The notes under the pieces: model-generated
Told to the model about the DNA's origin: nothing
What the model saw: only the letters and a program-made list of their open reading frames with translations
The model's database searches: none
Position numbers and translations under genes: made by a program
In this document: one piece after another, positions 46,135-54,791 of the stretch
How the letters are laid out: each line of letters opens with the position of its first letter
How positions within the stretch are numbered: position 1 is the stretch's first letter
Source: Micromonospora vinacea
GTDB lineage: Bacteria > Actinomycetota > Actinomycetes > Mycobacteriales > Micromonosporaceae
NCBI RefSeq assembly: GCF_015751785.1
Contig: NZ_JADOTY010000001.1
Coordinates: 1,488,001 to 1,552,000, forward strand
Direction of reading: 5' to 3'
Length of the DNA stretch: 64,000 nt

Positions 46135-47301
46135 TCACCAACGCGGTGCCGATCCGTCACGATCCGGGTCGCCGCCCAACGCGGCGATGCCGAGCCAGTC
46201 GGCGCAGACATCCGACGTGGCCGGGTGCAGCGAGCCGCAGCGGGCGTCGCGGTAGAGCCGCTCCAACGGATGACCACGGCGGGTGGCCGAGGTGCCCGCC
46301 GCCTCCAGCACCGATGCCGCCACCTCGGCGGCCGTGGTGCCGGCGAGCAGCTTCGCCCGCCACACCCAGCGGTTGGTCTCCTCGTCACCGGGCGCCTCGT
46401 CCACCCGGCGGGCCGCCTCCGCCACCACCAACTGTGCGGCTGCCGTCGCCGCGTCCGCCCGACCCAGCCGGGCCCGCACCGCCGGCAGACCGGCCAGGTT
46501 GCGGGCGTTGAGGTGCTCTGCCGCAGCGTCGATCGCCGCGCGGGCGACCCCCACGTAGACGGCCGCGTAGCTGGCCACCAGCCAGTGCGGCATCAGTTGG
46601 GCCACCACCAGCGCCAGCCCCTCCACCCCACCGAGCAGCCGGTCGGCGGGCACCGTGACGTCCAGGTGCAGGTCGTGGGAGGAGGTGGCGCGCATGCCGA
46701 GCGAATCCCAGGTCGGCTCCACTGTCAGCCCGTCGCCGGCCGGCACCAGGAACTGTGAGACCACCGACTGGTCGGCCGCGCTGCGCGCCGCCACCAGGTA
46801 GCCGTCCGCGTGCCCGGCGCCGGAGCAGAACGTCTTGCTGCCCTTGAGGTGCCAGCCCTCGTCGGTCGGCTCGTACGCGGTGGTCAGCTGGGACAGCCGC
46901 GCGCCCGCGCCACGCTCGCTCATCGCGACCGCGTACCAGGAGCCCTGTGCCGCCGCGCTGAGCAACCGGTCGCGGGCGGCCAGCGCCTCGTCCGGTACGC
47001 CCAGCGCCTCGGCCAACTCCTCGGTGACCGCGCCCAGCGCGCCGGTGACCGAGGCGTGCATGTTGAACACCAGGGCGGTCGCACCGTTGCCCCGGGCAAG
47101 CTCAGTGGCCACCGCGGCGTACTCGGCGAAGGTGGCTCCCAGGCCGCCGAGCGCCCGGGGCACCATCAGCCCGAACAGGCCGGCCTCGCGCAGGTCGGCG
47201 AAGTCGTCCACGGGGAAGGAACCGTCCCGGTCGTGCTCGGCCGCCCGCGCGGCGAACCGCGGCGCCAACCGGCGTGCTGCCTCAAGCGCGTGCACCGTCA
47301 T
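46135..47301 (-). CDS. Acyl-CoA dehydrogenase-like flavoprotein
   Basis: 388 aa from ATG 47301 behind AAGGAGG. The ACAD fold is complete: helical N-domain with LMVPRALGGLGATFAEYAAVATELARGNGA, middle beta-domain with AVAMSERGAGARLSQLTTAYE and GSKTFCSGAGHADGYLVAAR, and C-terminal helical domain. The usual catalytic Glu region near the C-terminus (YEGTSE in typical ACADs) reads LHPATSD here, so the base is apparently missing. That substitution is seen in ACAD-fold monooxygenases. It may hydroxylate the type III PKS product instead of oxidising an acyl-CoA. It lies between the PKS and methyltransferase genes on the same strand. Confidence 0.85.
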   Translation of the reverse strand: MTVHALEAARRLAPRFAARAAEHDRDGSFPVDDFADLREAGLFGLMVPRALGGLGATFAEYAAVATELARGNGATALVFNMHASVTGALGAVTEELAEALGVPDEALAARDRLLSAAAQGSWYAVAMSERGAGARLSQLTTAYEPTDEGWHLKGSKTFCSGAGHADGYLVAARSAADQSVVSQFLVPAGDGLTVEPTWDSLGMRATSSHDLHLDVTVPADRLLGGVEGLALVVAQLMPHWLVASYAAVYVGVARAAIDAAAEHLNARNLAGLPAVRARLGRADAATAAAQLVVAEAARRVDEAPGDEETNRWVWRAKLLAGTTAAEVAASVLEAAGTSATRRGHPLERLYRDARCGSLHPATSDVCADWLGIAALGGDPDRDGSAPRW

Positions 47302-47343
47302 CTCGTCCCCTCCTTGGCGTTCCATACCCCCGCCACGGCCTGA

Positions 47344-48117
47344 CTATCCTTTGCGGACCCCCCGGCCCTGGTAGAGCACTGCGGTGGACCGGGTCGGCAC
47401 GATGCGCGGCGCGCGGCCGGCGGGCACCGCGCCGGGCGTCCGGCCCGCGCGGGCGCGGCGCAGCAGCCAGGCGAGCACCCCGCCGACCTGCGGACGGATG
47501 CCCCGCAGCCGCAGGTCGACACCGTGTCGGGCGCACTCGGCCACCAGCGCCCGCGCGTCCACGAACAACCGTGGATCGTGGATGCCGCGCGGCACCGTCG
47601 GCAGCCGCTCGGCGATCCGCACCGCGACGAGCCGGGCCAGCGCCGTGTCGTTCAGGGTGTCCAGCACCAGCACGCCACCGGGGCGCAGCAGGCGGCACGC
47701 CTCCGCCACCGCGCGCGGCCAGGCCGGCACGTGCTCCAACAACTCGCCCGCCGAGACCACGTCGGCGCAGCCGTCAGGCAGCGGGACCGCTGTGGCATCA
47801 CCCTGGACCACCCGCACCCCGTGCTCGGCCGCCTGGACGAGCGCCGAGCGGGTCAGATCCACCCCGACGTGGCGGTAACCCTTGCCGGCCAGGTGCGGCG
47901 CGAGCAGGCCGGCACCGCAGCCCAGGTCGACAAGCAACGCGTCCGGACGGGTGGCCGGCGGCACCAGCGCTGCACGCGCCTCCGCCAGCCAGTGCAGCAT
48001 CGCGAACGCGCCATCCGGCCGCCACCACTCACCGGCCAGATCGTCGTACTGACGCGGATCGTTTCGCGGCAGCACCCTCGCGCCAGTGGACGCCCCGGCC
48101 GCAGCCACGTCTCGCAT
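47344..48117 (-). CDS. UbiG-like SAM-dependent methyltransferase
   Basis: 257 aa. The class I fold has LVDLGCGAGLLAPHLAGKGYRHVGVD (motif I), DATAVPLPDGCADVVSAGELLEHV and LLRPGGVLVLDTLN. The following LVAVRIAERLPTVPRGIHDPRLFV segment is characteristic of UbiG O-methyltransferases, which methylate hydroxyl groups of quinone precursors. Start ATG 48117 is part of a CATG palindrome shared with the divergent prenyltransferase region. A role in methylating a hydroxyquinol made by the adjacent PKS is inferred. Confidence 0.86.
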   Translation of the reverse strand: MRDVAAAGASTGARVLPRNDPRQYDDLAGEWWRPDGAFAMLHWLAEARAALVPPATRPDALLVDLGCGAGLLAPHLAGKGYRHVGVDLTRSALVQAAEHGVRVVQGDATAVPLPDGCADVVSAGELLEHVPAWPRAVAEACRLLRPGGVLVLDTLNDTALARLVAVRIAERLPTVPRGIHDPRLFVDARALVAECARHGVDLRLRGIRPQVGGVLAWLLRRARAGRTPGAVPAGRAPRIVPTRSTAVLYQGRGVRKG

Positions 48118-48163
48118 GGAACCGAGCGTGGCACGACTGCTCGGTAACGACCAGACTTCCCTT

Positions 48164-49003
48164 ATGTCGTCGAGGGTGTTAGGGCTGGTCAGAGCGAGCC
48201 ATCCGGAACCGGCCGCGGCGGTGACCACGGTGGCCGGTCTGCTGGCCTGGGGGGTGGGCCACCGGCCGGCCGGAATCGTCTCGGTGGTGCTCGCCGTGCT
48301 GGCCAGCCAGCTCGCCGTCGGCTGGACCAACGACGCGCTGGACGCCGAGCGGGACGCCACTGTGGGGCGTACCGACAAACCGGTCGCCAGTGGCGCGGTC
48401 GGTCGGCGCGTCACGGCCTGGGCCGCCGCGGCGGCCGCGGTCGCCTGCCCGCTGCTGGCGCTGACCACGAACCCGACGGCGGCGTTCTGGTTGACGCTCG
48501 CCCTGGTCTCCGCCCTGCTCTACGACTGGCCGCTCAAGGCCACCGCGTTCTCGGTGCTGCCCTACGCCGTGTCGTTCGGCGCGCTGCCCGCCTTCGTGGT
48601 GCTGGCACTGCCCGGCCAGCCGGCCCCGCCGGTCTGGCTGGTGACGGCGGCGGCCTGCCTGGGCGCCGGCGCGCACTTCGCCAACGTGCTGCCCGACCTG
48701 GCCGACGACGCCCGCACCGGCGTGCGTGGCCTGCCCCACCGGCTGGGCGCGGCCGGCAGCCGGTTGGCCGCGGCGGGTCTCCTCCTCGCGGCGACCGCGA
48801 CCCTGGTCCTCGGACCACCCGGGCCGCCGTCGGCGATCGGCTGGGCGGCGGTCGGCACGGCCGCTGTGGTGCCGCCGCTGAGCTGGTACGCCGGGCGCTC
48901 GGCGATCCGGGCCGGCCGGCGGCCGGTGGCGGCCTTCCGGGCGGTGATGCTGGTGGCCCTGATCGACGTGGTTCTGCTGGTGGCGAGCGGTCGGGTGGTG
49001 TGA
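48164..49003 (+). CDS. UbiA family prenyltransferase
   Basis: 279 aa with about eight or nine membrane helices. The first Asp-rich motif is LAVGWTNDALDAERDATVGRTDKP (NDxxDxxxD), and the second is ANVLPDLADDARTGVRGLPHRLGA (DxxxD). Both are needed to bind prenyl diphosphate via Mg2+. It attaches an isoprenoid to an aromatic ring. Starts at ATG 48164 or GTG 48176 are possible, and neither has a strong ribosome site. It is divergent from the methyltransferase gene, so the cluster is read from a shared 46-bp region. Prenyl diphosphates would come from the MEP pathway. Confidence 0.87.
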   Translation: MSSRVLGLVRASHPEPAAAVTTVAGLLAWGVGHRPAGIVSVVLAVLASQLAVGWTNDALDAERDATVGRTDKPVASGAVGRRVTAWAAAAAAVACPLLALTTNPTAAFWLTLALVSALLYDWPLKATAFSVLPYAVSFGALPAFVVLALPGQPAPPVWLVTAAACLGAGAHFANVLPDLADDARTGVRGLPHRLGAAGSRLAAAGLLLAATATLVLGPPGPPSAIGWAAVGTAAVVPPLSWYAGRSAIRAGRRPVAAFRAVMLVALIDVVLLVASGRVV

Positions 49004-49143
49004 ACGCCACCCGGGCAGGTGGCATTGCCGGGTCCGCGTGCGGGCCTCGATCAGTCCCAACTACCCTGGAGCGCGGTCTGCGCGGGTATGGCCACCGTGC
49101 CCGGCGTACGGCCCGGGTGGGGATTGTGACGAGGAGGACCGAC

Positions 49144-49923
49144 GTGACGCGCTCGATCAGGGGATCCCGGCGGGCGGCCCTGTTGCTGTCCGGGATTGCG
49201 GCGGCCAGCCTGCTGGCTTCGGGATGCGGCACCGGTCAGATCGCCGAGACGGCGTTGAAGGAGCCGTCGGTCCAAGGCGTCAACCTCACCACCAGCAACG
49301 GTTCCTTCTCCGTGCGAGGCCTGCTCGTGGACTTCCCGGGCACCGAGGGTTACAAGGCCGGGCAGGACGCGGGGCTCGGCGCGGTGATCTACAACGACTC
49401 CAAGGAGACGGTGACGGTCACCGTCACCACGGAGAGCGCCCGCGAGGTGGTGATCAGCGGCGGCTCGGCGAGCCCGTCGCCGTCCGCCTCGGAGTCCGCC
49501 TCCCTGAGCCCGTCGCCGTCCGGTTCGGCCAGCCCGTCCAACTCGACCTCCGGTTCGCCGAGCCCGTCGGTGACGCCCTCCGAGACCGGGTCGTCCTCGG
49601 CCACCCCGTCCGCCCCGGAGTCGGCGCGGGCGTCCGGTTCGGCCAGCCCCGCCGCTCCCGGCCAGCCGGCCCGGATCGAGCTGGCGCCGTTGAGCTACAT
49701 CCAGTTCAACTCCGAGGCCACCACCCAGCTCCGGCTGATCGGCCTGACCGAGGCGCTGCGCTCCGGCCAGAACGTCGTCGTGACCTTCGACTTCGGCAAC
49801 GGCAACACGGTCACCGGCCAGGCGCCGGTCGCGGTGCCGCTCACCCCGGCGGCCCCTCCGTCGCCGATCATCGAGCGCGAGGGCGGCTACGAGGGCAACG
49901 AGGGCGGCACGACCCACGAGTGA
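49144..49923 (+). CDS. Secreted lipoprotein with Ser/Pro-rich spacer
   Basis: 259 aa from GTG 49144 behind GAGGAGG. The lipobox LLASGC places the lipidated Cys at residue 28. A folded N-domain (about 30-115) with LTTSNGSFSVRGLLVDFPG is followed by a Ser/Pro/Ala low-complexity spacer (about 118-180, repeated SPSPS) and a second beta-rich part ending in IIEREGGYEGNEGG. It resembles actinobacterial lipoproteins with a copper-chaperone-like/DUF461 arrangement, but the metal-binding Met/His motif is not evident. Located just upstream of radA with a terminator between. Confidence 0.75.
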   Translation: MTRSIRGSRRAALLLSGIAAASLLASGCGTGQIAETALKEPSVQGVNLTTSNGSFSVRGLLVDFPGTEGYKAGQDAGLGAVIYNDSKETVTVTVTTESAREVVISGGSASPSPSASESASLSPSPSGSASPSNSTSGSPSPSVTPSETGSSSATPSAPESARASGSASPAAPGQPARIELAPLSYIQFNSEATTQLRLIGLTEALRSGQNVVVTFDFGNGNTVTGQAPVAVPLTPAAPPSPIIEREGGYEGNEGGTTHE

Positions 49924-49948
49924 CCCGCGATCCGCACATCGACGAACG

Positions 49949-49984
49949 CCCCGGCGTGGTGACCACCACGCCGGGGTGTTTTCG
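49949..49984 (+). terminator. Terminator between the lipoprotein gene and radA
   Basis: A perfect 12-bp stem, CCCCGGCGTGGT / ACCACGCCGGGG, with loop GACC, followed by TGTTTTC. This is a textbook intrinsic terminator. Confidence 0.9.
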
Positions 49985-50010
49985 TCGTACGCGAGGGCTA
50001 GCGTCCTGAT

Positions 50011-51468
50011 GTGACCACCTCCCGATCGACTCCTCCGCGTGGCGGTGCGGCCGGTGCCGCCCGTGGTCGGTCCGCCGCCCGCGACCCGCGGCCGGCCTAC
50101 CAGTGCGACGCGTGCGGGCACCAGCCGCCCAAGTGGGTGGGGCGCTGCCCGGAGTGCGGCGAGTGGGGGGCGGTGGTCGAGCACACGGTGACCGGCCCGA
50201 CCGTCTCCGGTCGGGTGGTCAGCTCCCGGATGCCGTCCGAGCCGGCCCGACCGATCGCCACCATCAGCGCCGCTCCGGCCCGTGCCGTGCCCACCGGGGT
50301 GAGCGAGCTCGACCGGGTGCTCGGCGGCGGCCTGGTCCCCGGCGCCGTGGTGTTGCTCGCCGGCGAGCCCGGCGTGGGCAAGTCGACCCTCCTGCTCGAT
50401 GTGGCGCAGCAGTGGGCGGTCGGCGCCGGCAGCCCCTCGCTGGTGGTCAGTGGCGAAGAGTCGGTCAGTCAGGTGCGCCTGCGCGCCGAGCGGATGGGCA
50501 CCCTGCACGAGCAGCTCTACCTCGCCGCGGAGAGCGACCTGGGCTCGGTGCTCGGTCACCTCGACGCGGTCAAGCCGGGCCTGCTGGTGCTCGACTCGGT
50601 GCAGACCATCTCGACCACCGGCACCGAGGGGGTGCCCGGTGGGGTGACCCAGGTCCGCGCGGTCACCGCCGCGCTGGTCTCGGTCGCCAAGGAGCGGGGC
50701 ATCGCCACAGTGCTGGTCGGCCACGTCACCAAGGACGGCCAGGTGGCCGGGCCTCGGGTGCTGGAGCACCTGGTCGACGTCGTGCTGCACTTCGAAGGCG
50801 ACAAGCACTCGTCGCTGCGCCTGGTGCGCGGCGTGAAGAACAGGTTCGGCGCTGCCGACGAGGTCGGCTGCTTCGAGATGCACGAGGGCGGCATCAGCAG
50901 CCTGGCCGACCCGTCCGGGTTGTTCCTGACCCGCTACGCGGAGCCGGTCCCGGGCACCTGCGTGACAGTGGCAATGGAGGGGCGTCGTGCCCTGGTCACC
51001 GAGGTGCAGGCACTGATCGGCGCGACAGTGGCGGGCTCTCCCCGACGCACCGTCTCCGGCCTCGACTCGGCGCGACTGGCGATGGTGCTCGCGGTGCTGC
51101 AACGGCGCACCGAGCGGCTGACCCTGCACGACCGGGAGGTCTTCGCGGCCACCGTCGGCGGGATCAGGGTGGTGGAGCCCGCCGCCGACCTGGCGGTGGC
51201 GCTGGCGGTCGCCTCCGGCGGGCTCAACCTGGCGATCGCGCCGCACCTGGTGGCGATCGGTGAGGTGGGGCTGACCGGCGAGGTGCGTCGGGTCGGGGCG
51301 GTGCCGCGCCGGCTGGCCGAGGCGGCCCGGCTGGGGTTCAAGGTGGCCCTGGTGCCGCCCGGCTGCGGCCCGACCAGCACCGGCGCCGGCCCCGAGCAGA
51401 TGCGGGTGACCGAGGTCACCGACGTCCGTTCGGCCCTGCACCATGCGGCCCGCGCGTCCGCCGAGTGA
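50011..51468 (+). CDS. radA: DNA repair protein RadA
   Basis: 485 aa from GTG 50011. It contains the N-terminal zinc finger CDACGHQPPKWVGRCPECG, a RecA-like ATPase with Walker A GEPGVGKST, the RadA-specific KNRFG motif and a C-terminal Lon-like domain. RadA promotes branch migration in recombination. The neighbouring gene is disA, whose product scans DNA and makes c-di-AMP; in Bacillus and Mycobacterium RadA interacts with and controls DisA. Confidence 0.96.
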   Translation: MTTSRSTPPRGGAAGAARGRSAARDPRPAYQCDACGHQPPKWVGRCPECGEWGAVVEHTVTGPTVSGRVVSSRMPSEPARPIATISAAPARAVPTGVSELDRVLGGGLVPGAVVLLAGEPGVGKSTLLLDVAQQWAVGAGSPSLVVSGEESVSQVRLRAERMGTLHEQLYLAAESDLGSVLGHLDAVKPGLLVLDSVQTISTTGTEGVPGGVTQVRAVTAALVSVAKERGIATVLVGHVTKDGQVAGPRVLEHLVDVVLHFEGDKHSSLRLVRGVKNRFGAADEVGCFEMHEGGISSLADPSGLFLTRYAEPVPGTCVTVAMEGRRALVTEVQALIGATVAGSPRRTVSGLDSARLAMVLAVLQRRTERLTLHDREVFAATVGGIRVVEPAADLAVALAVASGGLNLAIAPHLVAIGEVGLTGEVRRVGAVPRRLAEAARLGFKVALVPPGCGPTSTGAGPEQMRVTEVTDVRSALHHAARASAE

Positions 51469-51593
51469 CCCACCGTGCCGACGAGGGCGGCGAAACCGGA
51501 CAGCACGTCGCAAGCGGGAAACGTTGAAGAGGGCGGCATCGTGACACATCACAGTAACCACGACAGCACCCACCGCACGGCAGTCCGTAGACT

Positions 51594-52784
51594 GTGCCCG
51601 TGCCGATCGACCGCGATACCACCAAGCCAGCCGGCGCGCCGCCCCAGGCCCGCACCGGCGCCGTGGGCTCGCCCGCCCGCCCGATCAGCGTGAGCGTGAC
51701 AGCGGGAGCCGCTGGGAGCGCCGGGGACCCGCTACGGGCCAATCTCGCCCTGATGGCCCCCGGCACCGCCTTGCGCGACGGTCTGGAGCGCATCCTGCGG
51801 GGCCGCACGGGTGCCCTCATCGTGCTCGGCTACGACAAGGTGGTCGAGGGCCTGTGCACCGGCGGCTTCCCGCTGGACGTGGAGTTCTCCGCGACCCGGG
51901 TGCGTGAGCTGTGCAAGATGGACGGCGCTGTGGTGCTCTCCAGCGACGGCACCAGGATCGTCCGGGCGGCCGTGCACCTGATGCCCGACCCGTCCATCCC
52001 GACGGAAGAGTCCGGCACCCGGCACCGCACCGCCGAGCGGGTGGCCCGCCAGACCGGCTACCCGGTCATCTCGGTCAGCCAGTCAATGCGGATCATCAGC
52101 CTCTACGTCAACGGCCAACGGCACGTGCTCGACGACTCAGCGGCCATCCTCTCCCGGGCCAACCAGGCGCTCGCCACCCTGGAGCGCTACAAGCTCCGGC
52201 TGGACGAGGTCTCCGGCACTCTCTCCGCCCTGGAGATCGAGGATCTGGTCACCGTGCGGGACGCGGTTGCCGTGGTGCAGCGACTGGAGATGGTCCGCCG
52301 GATCGCCGACGAGATCGCCGGTTACGTGGTGGAGTTGGGCACCGACGGCCGCCTGCTCGCCCTGCAACTCGACGAGCTGATGGCCGGCGTGGACGCCGAC
52401 CGCACCCTCGTCATCCGGGACTACCTCCCCGTCGGCCGCAAGTCGCGCACCCTGGACGAGGCCCTCGTCGAGCTGGACCTGCTCGGTGCCACCGAGCTGA
52501 TCGACCTGGTCTCGGTGGCCAAGGCGATCGGTTACCCGGCCGCGTCCGACGCGCTCGACGCCGCGGTCAGTCCGCGCGGCTTCCGACTGCTGGCCAAGGT
52601 GCCACGGCTCCCGGTGGCGGTCGTCGACCGCCTGGTGCTGCACTTCGGCAGCCTCCAGCGCCTGCTCGGCGCGACAGTGGAGGACCTGCAGGCCGTCGAA
52701 GGGGTCGGTGACGCCCGGGCCCGCGGTGTCCGTGAGGGGCTGTCCCGGCTCGCCGAGGCGTCCATCCTGGAACGCTACGTCTGA
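51594..52784 (+). CDS. disA: DNA integrity scanning diadenylate cyclase DisA
   Basis: 396 aa; makes c-di-AMP from two ATP and scans DNA. An extra 45-residue N-terminal segment precedes the DAC domain, with [23 protein letters not shown] and [24 protein letters not shown] (DGA and RHR catalytic motifs). A helical spine and a C-terminal HhH DNA-binding domain follow ([27 protein letters not shown]). GTG 51594 or 51600 is the start. A TAGACT box lies immediately upstream (51586-51591), so the mRNA may be leaderless. Usual partner radA is upstream. Confidence 0.95.
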   Translation: MPVPIDRDTTKPAGAPPQARTGAVGSPARPISVSVTAGAAGSAGDPLRANLALMAPGTALRDGLERILRGRTGALIVLGYDKVVEGLCTGGFPLDVEFSATRVRELCKMDGAVVLSSDGTRIVRAAVHLMPDPSIPTEESGTRHRTAERVARQTGYPVISVSQSMRIISLYVNGQRHVLDDSAAILSRANQALATLERYKLRLDEVSGTLSALEIEDLVTVRDAVAVVQRLEMVRRIADEIAGYVVELGTDGRLLALQLDELMAGVDADRTLVIRDYLPVGRKSRTLDEALVELDLLGATELIDLVSVAKAIGYPAASDALDAAVSPRGFRLLAKVPRLPVAVVDRLVLHFGSLQRLLGATVEDLQAVEGVGDARARGVREGLSRLAEASILERYV

Positions 52785-52790
52785 GCCGGC

Positions 52791-53507
52791 TCAGCCGGTG
52801 ACGGTGAGCTTCACCGGCTCGCTGAGCTTCGTGCCGACCCGGGCGAACACCTGGTACGACCCGACCGGCGGGAACGGCCCTCCGGCCAGCGCACCGTCAC
52901 AGCGGCTGGTGTCCCGCCCGTTCCACGGCACCTCGTAGGAGCGCTCGAAGTTCGGCGTGAAGGACTGCACGTCCGAGCCCTGGACCTTGCCGCAGGTGTC
53001 CGACGACCAGACCTTCTCGGCACCGGACTTGATGAAGATCTCCTGAAGGTCGGCACCGACGTTGCGACTGCACGTCCGGTTCGACGTGTTCTTGATCCTC
53101 AGTTGCAGCTCGACCACAGCGCCTCGCTGCACCGAAGTCGGACTCGCCGACGAGACCACGCTGATCTCCCCGTCGGTGCAGGTGCCGTCGTCCTCCGAAC
53201 CGGCCGCCGCGCCCAGCGGCGGTGTGTTGCTGGTGATCGCCGGGGTCGGATTCGTCGCACCCGAATCAGCGGACGCCGACGATGACGGAGCCCCGGTCTG
53301 CGGTGTCAGCAGCGGCCCGCCGGGACCAGGCGTCGCGGCGGACGTCGCCGACGGCGAACCACCCGCCTTCGGCTCCTGACCCCCGGAACGATCCGAACCG
53401 GTGCAGGAGTAGAGCAGGACAATCAGGAACAGGAACCCCGCTCCGAGTACGACGGCGCGACGCCGCCAGTACACGGCGGGTGGCAGGGGGCCGACCGTCA
53501 GACGCAT
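52791..53507 (-). CDS. Membrane-anchored protein of unknown function
   Basis: 238 aa from ATG 53507 with GGAGGG. One N-terminal membrane helix (about 17-35, with CTG after it), a Ser/Pro/Gly-rich linker (about 40-95) and a beta-sandwich-like extracytoplasmic domain with four cysteines (CTDGEI, NRTCSRNVG, SSDTCGKV, SRCDGAL), likely two disulfides. The domain ends VGSYQVFARVGTKLSEPVKLTV, reminiscent of DUF4232/immunoglobulin-like secreted domains. It is convergent with disA, 6 bp apart. Function unknown. Confidence 0.75.
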   Translation of the reverse strand: MRLTVGPLPPAVYWRRRAVVLGAGFLFLIVLLYSCTGSDRSGGQEPKAGGSPSATSAATPGPGGPLLTPQTGAPSSSASADSGATNPTPAITSNTPPLGAAAGSEDDGTCTDGEISVVSSASPTSVQRGAVVELQLRIKNTSNRTCSRNVGADLQEIFIKSGAEKVWSSDTCGKVQGSDVQSFTPNFERSYEVPWNGRDTSRCDGALAGGPFPPVGSYQVFARVGTKLSEPVKLTVTG

Positions 53508-53613
53508 GATGCCCTCCACCGTAGCCGCGCCGTACTCAGCAGTGCGGCGCGACGCGCCGGAGCCGCTCCGGGGTGCTCGGCCCATCGTCCACTGAGGACG
53601 GTACGGCACCCGA

Positions 53614-54186
53614 TCACAGGTAGACCTTGCGCTGATAGACCGCGTGCGCACCGGCCACCCGATCCAGGAAGAGTAGCCCTGCGCAGTGGTCGATCTCGTG
53701 CTGCAACGCCCGAGCCTCGAAGCCGTCGGTCACCAGCCGGACCGGCTCGCCGCTGCCCGGCAGATCACCCTCCACCACCAGCCGGCTGGCCCGCTTGACG
53801 TCCCCGGTCAGGTCCGGCACCGACATGCAGCCCTCCCGGCCCGGCTTCCACCGCGTCGCCTCGACCACCCGCGCATTGCACAACACGAAGGTGCCGTGCA
53901 CTGTCACCGCCTTCGGGTGCCCCGTCACGTTTACGGCGAAGACCCGAGCACCCACCCCGACCTGCGGCGCGGCCAACCCGACACAGCCCGGCGAAACCTT
54001 CATCGTGGCCACCAGGTCGGCCGCCAACTGGACCGTCTCCTTCGCCGTGGGATCGACCTCGTCCGCGGCACGACTCAACACCGGGTGCGGGGCGGACACC
54101 ACAGCCCGCACCTCGCCCGGCACGTCCAGCGACTCCGGTGTCCAGTCCCCCAGGCCGAACTCCGGCCCGCGCTCCTCGCCGGTCAC
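53614..54186 (-). CDS. def: Peptide deformylase
   Basis: 190 aa; removes formyl from N-terminal Met. The three signature motifs are present: GLAAPQVGVG, EGCMSVPDL (Cys metal ligand, Met in place of the usual Leu) and LQHEIDHCAGLL with HExxH. Residues before about 30 form an actinobacterial N-terminal extension. GTG 54186 overlaps the stop of the upstream ACT gene (GTGA). Confidence 0.94.
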   Translation of the reverse strand: MTGEERGPEFGLGDWTPESLDVPGEVRAVVSAPHPVLSRAADEVDPTAKETVQLAADLVATMKVSPGCVGLAAPQVGVGARVFAVNVTGHPKAVTVHGTFVLCNARVVEATRWKPGREGCMSVPDLTGDVKRASRLVVEGDLPGSGEPVRLVTDGFEARALQHEIDHCAGLLFLDRVAGAHAVYQRKVYL

Positions 54187-54695
54187 AACAGATCCGGGTC
54201 CGCAGGCCGGAGAGTGACCTCCACGCCCAGCTCGGCAGCCGTCCGGTGCAGCCGGTCGATCAGAGTGTCCGCCACACCAGCCGGCAACTCGACCTCCGCC
54301 AGAACCACGTAGAGCGCACCGGTCAACCGGGTACTCAGGTCCGTGACATTCCCCCCGGCATCCACCAGCACCCGCGTCATCGCCGCGACGATCCCCATCC
54401 GGTCCGAACCGTGCACCGCCATCACGTACGGCTCACCCGCCGGAGGCACATCGCCGTCCGGCGTGACCGCGCGTACCGTCGCCAGCAGTTGGCCCTCGGC
54501 GGTCAGCGACGCCAGTGCGGCCTCGACCTCGGCGGCGGCCGGGCCGGTGCAGATGAGGGTCATCGCGAAATGCCCCCGCAGCCGCGTCATCGTGCTGTCG
54601 GTGAGGTTCGCGCCCAGCCGGGCCAGCACCTCCGCGACGTCGGCCACGATGCCCGGCCGGTCCCGACCGATGACGGTGATCGCGAGCTCGTTCAT
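54183..54695 (-). CDS. ACT-domain protein (glycine cleavage regulator GcvR-like)
   Basis: 170 aa from ATG 54695. It has two ACT domains: LAITVIGRDRPGIVADVAEVLARLGANLTDSTM (about 3-35) and YVMAVHGSDRMGIVAAMTRVLVDAGGNVTDLSTR (about 90-122), the arrangement of GcvR-type regulators that sense glycine or serine. It lacks a DNA-binding domain. It is co-transcribed with def and divergent from mutY. Which regulator it partners is unknown. Confidence 0.85.
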   Translation of the reverse strand: MNELAITVIGRDRPGIVADVAEVLARLGANLTDSTMTRLRGHFAMTLICTGPAAAEVEAALASLTAEGQLLATVRAVTPDGDVPPAGEPYVMAVHGSDRMGIVAAMTRVLVDAGGNVTDLSTRLTGALYVVLAEVELPAGVADTLIDRLHRTAAELGVEVTLRPADPDLL

Positions 54696-54791
54696 CCGCG
54701 CATTCTCCCCCGTCCGCCGAACGAGGACGTGGCACCCCGCCCGAGCCGCCCACCAAACGGGAACCTCGAGCGTGACATCATCGACGACGCC

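Noticed and set aside
49051..51573. 840-codon minus-strand frame over radA and the lipoprotein
   Set aside because: Spans two unrelated real genes and a terminator; it is antisense to clear RadA motifs.
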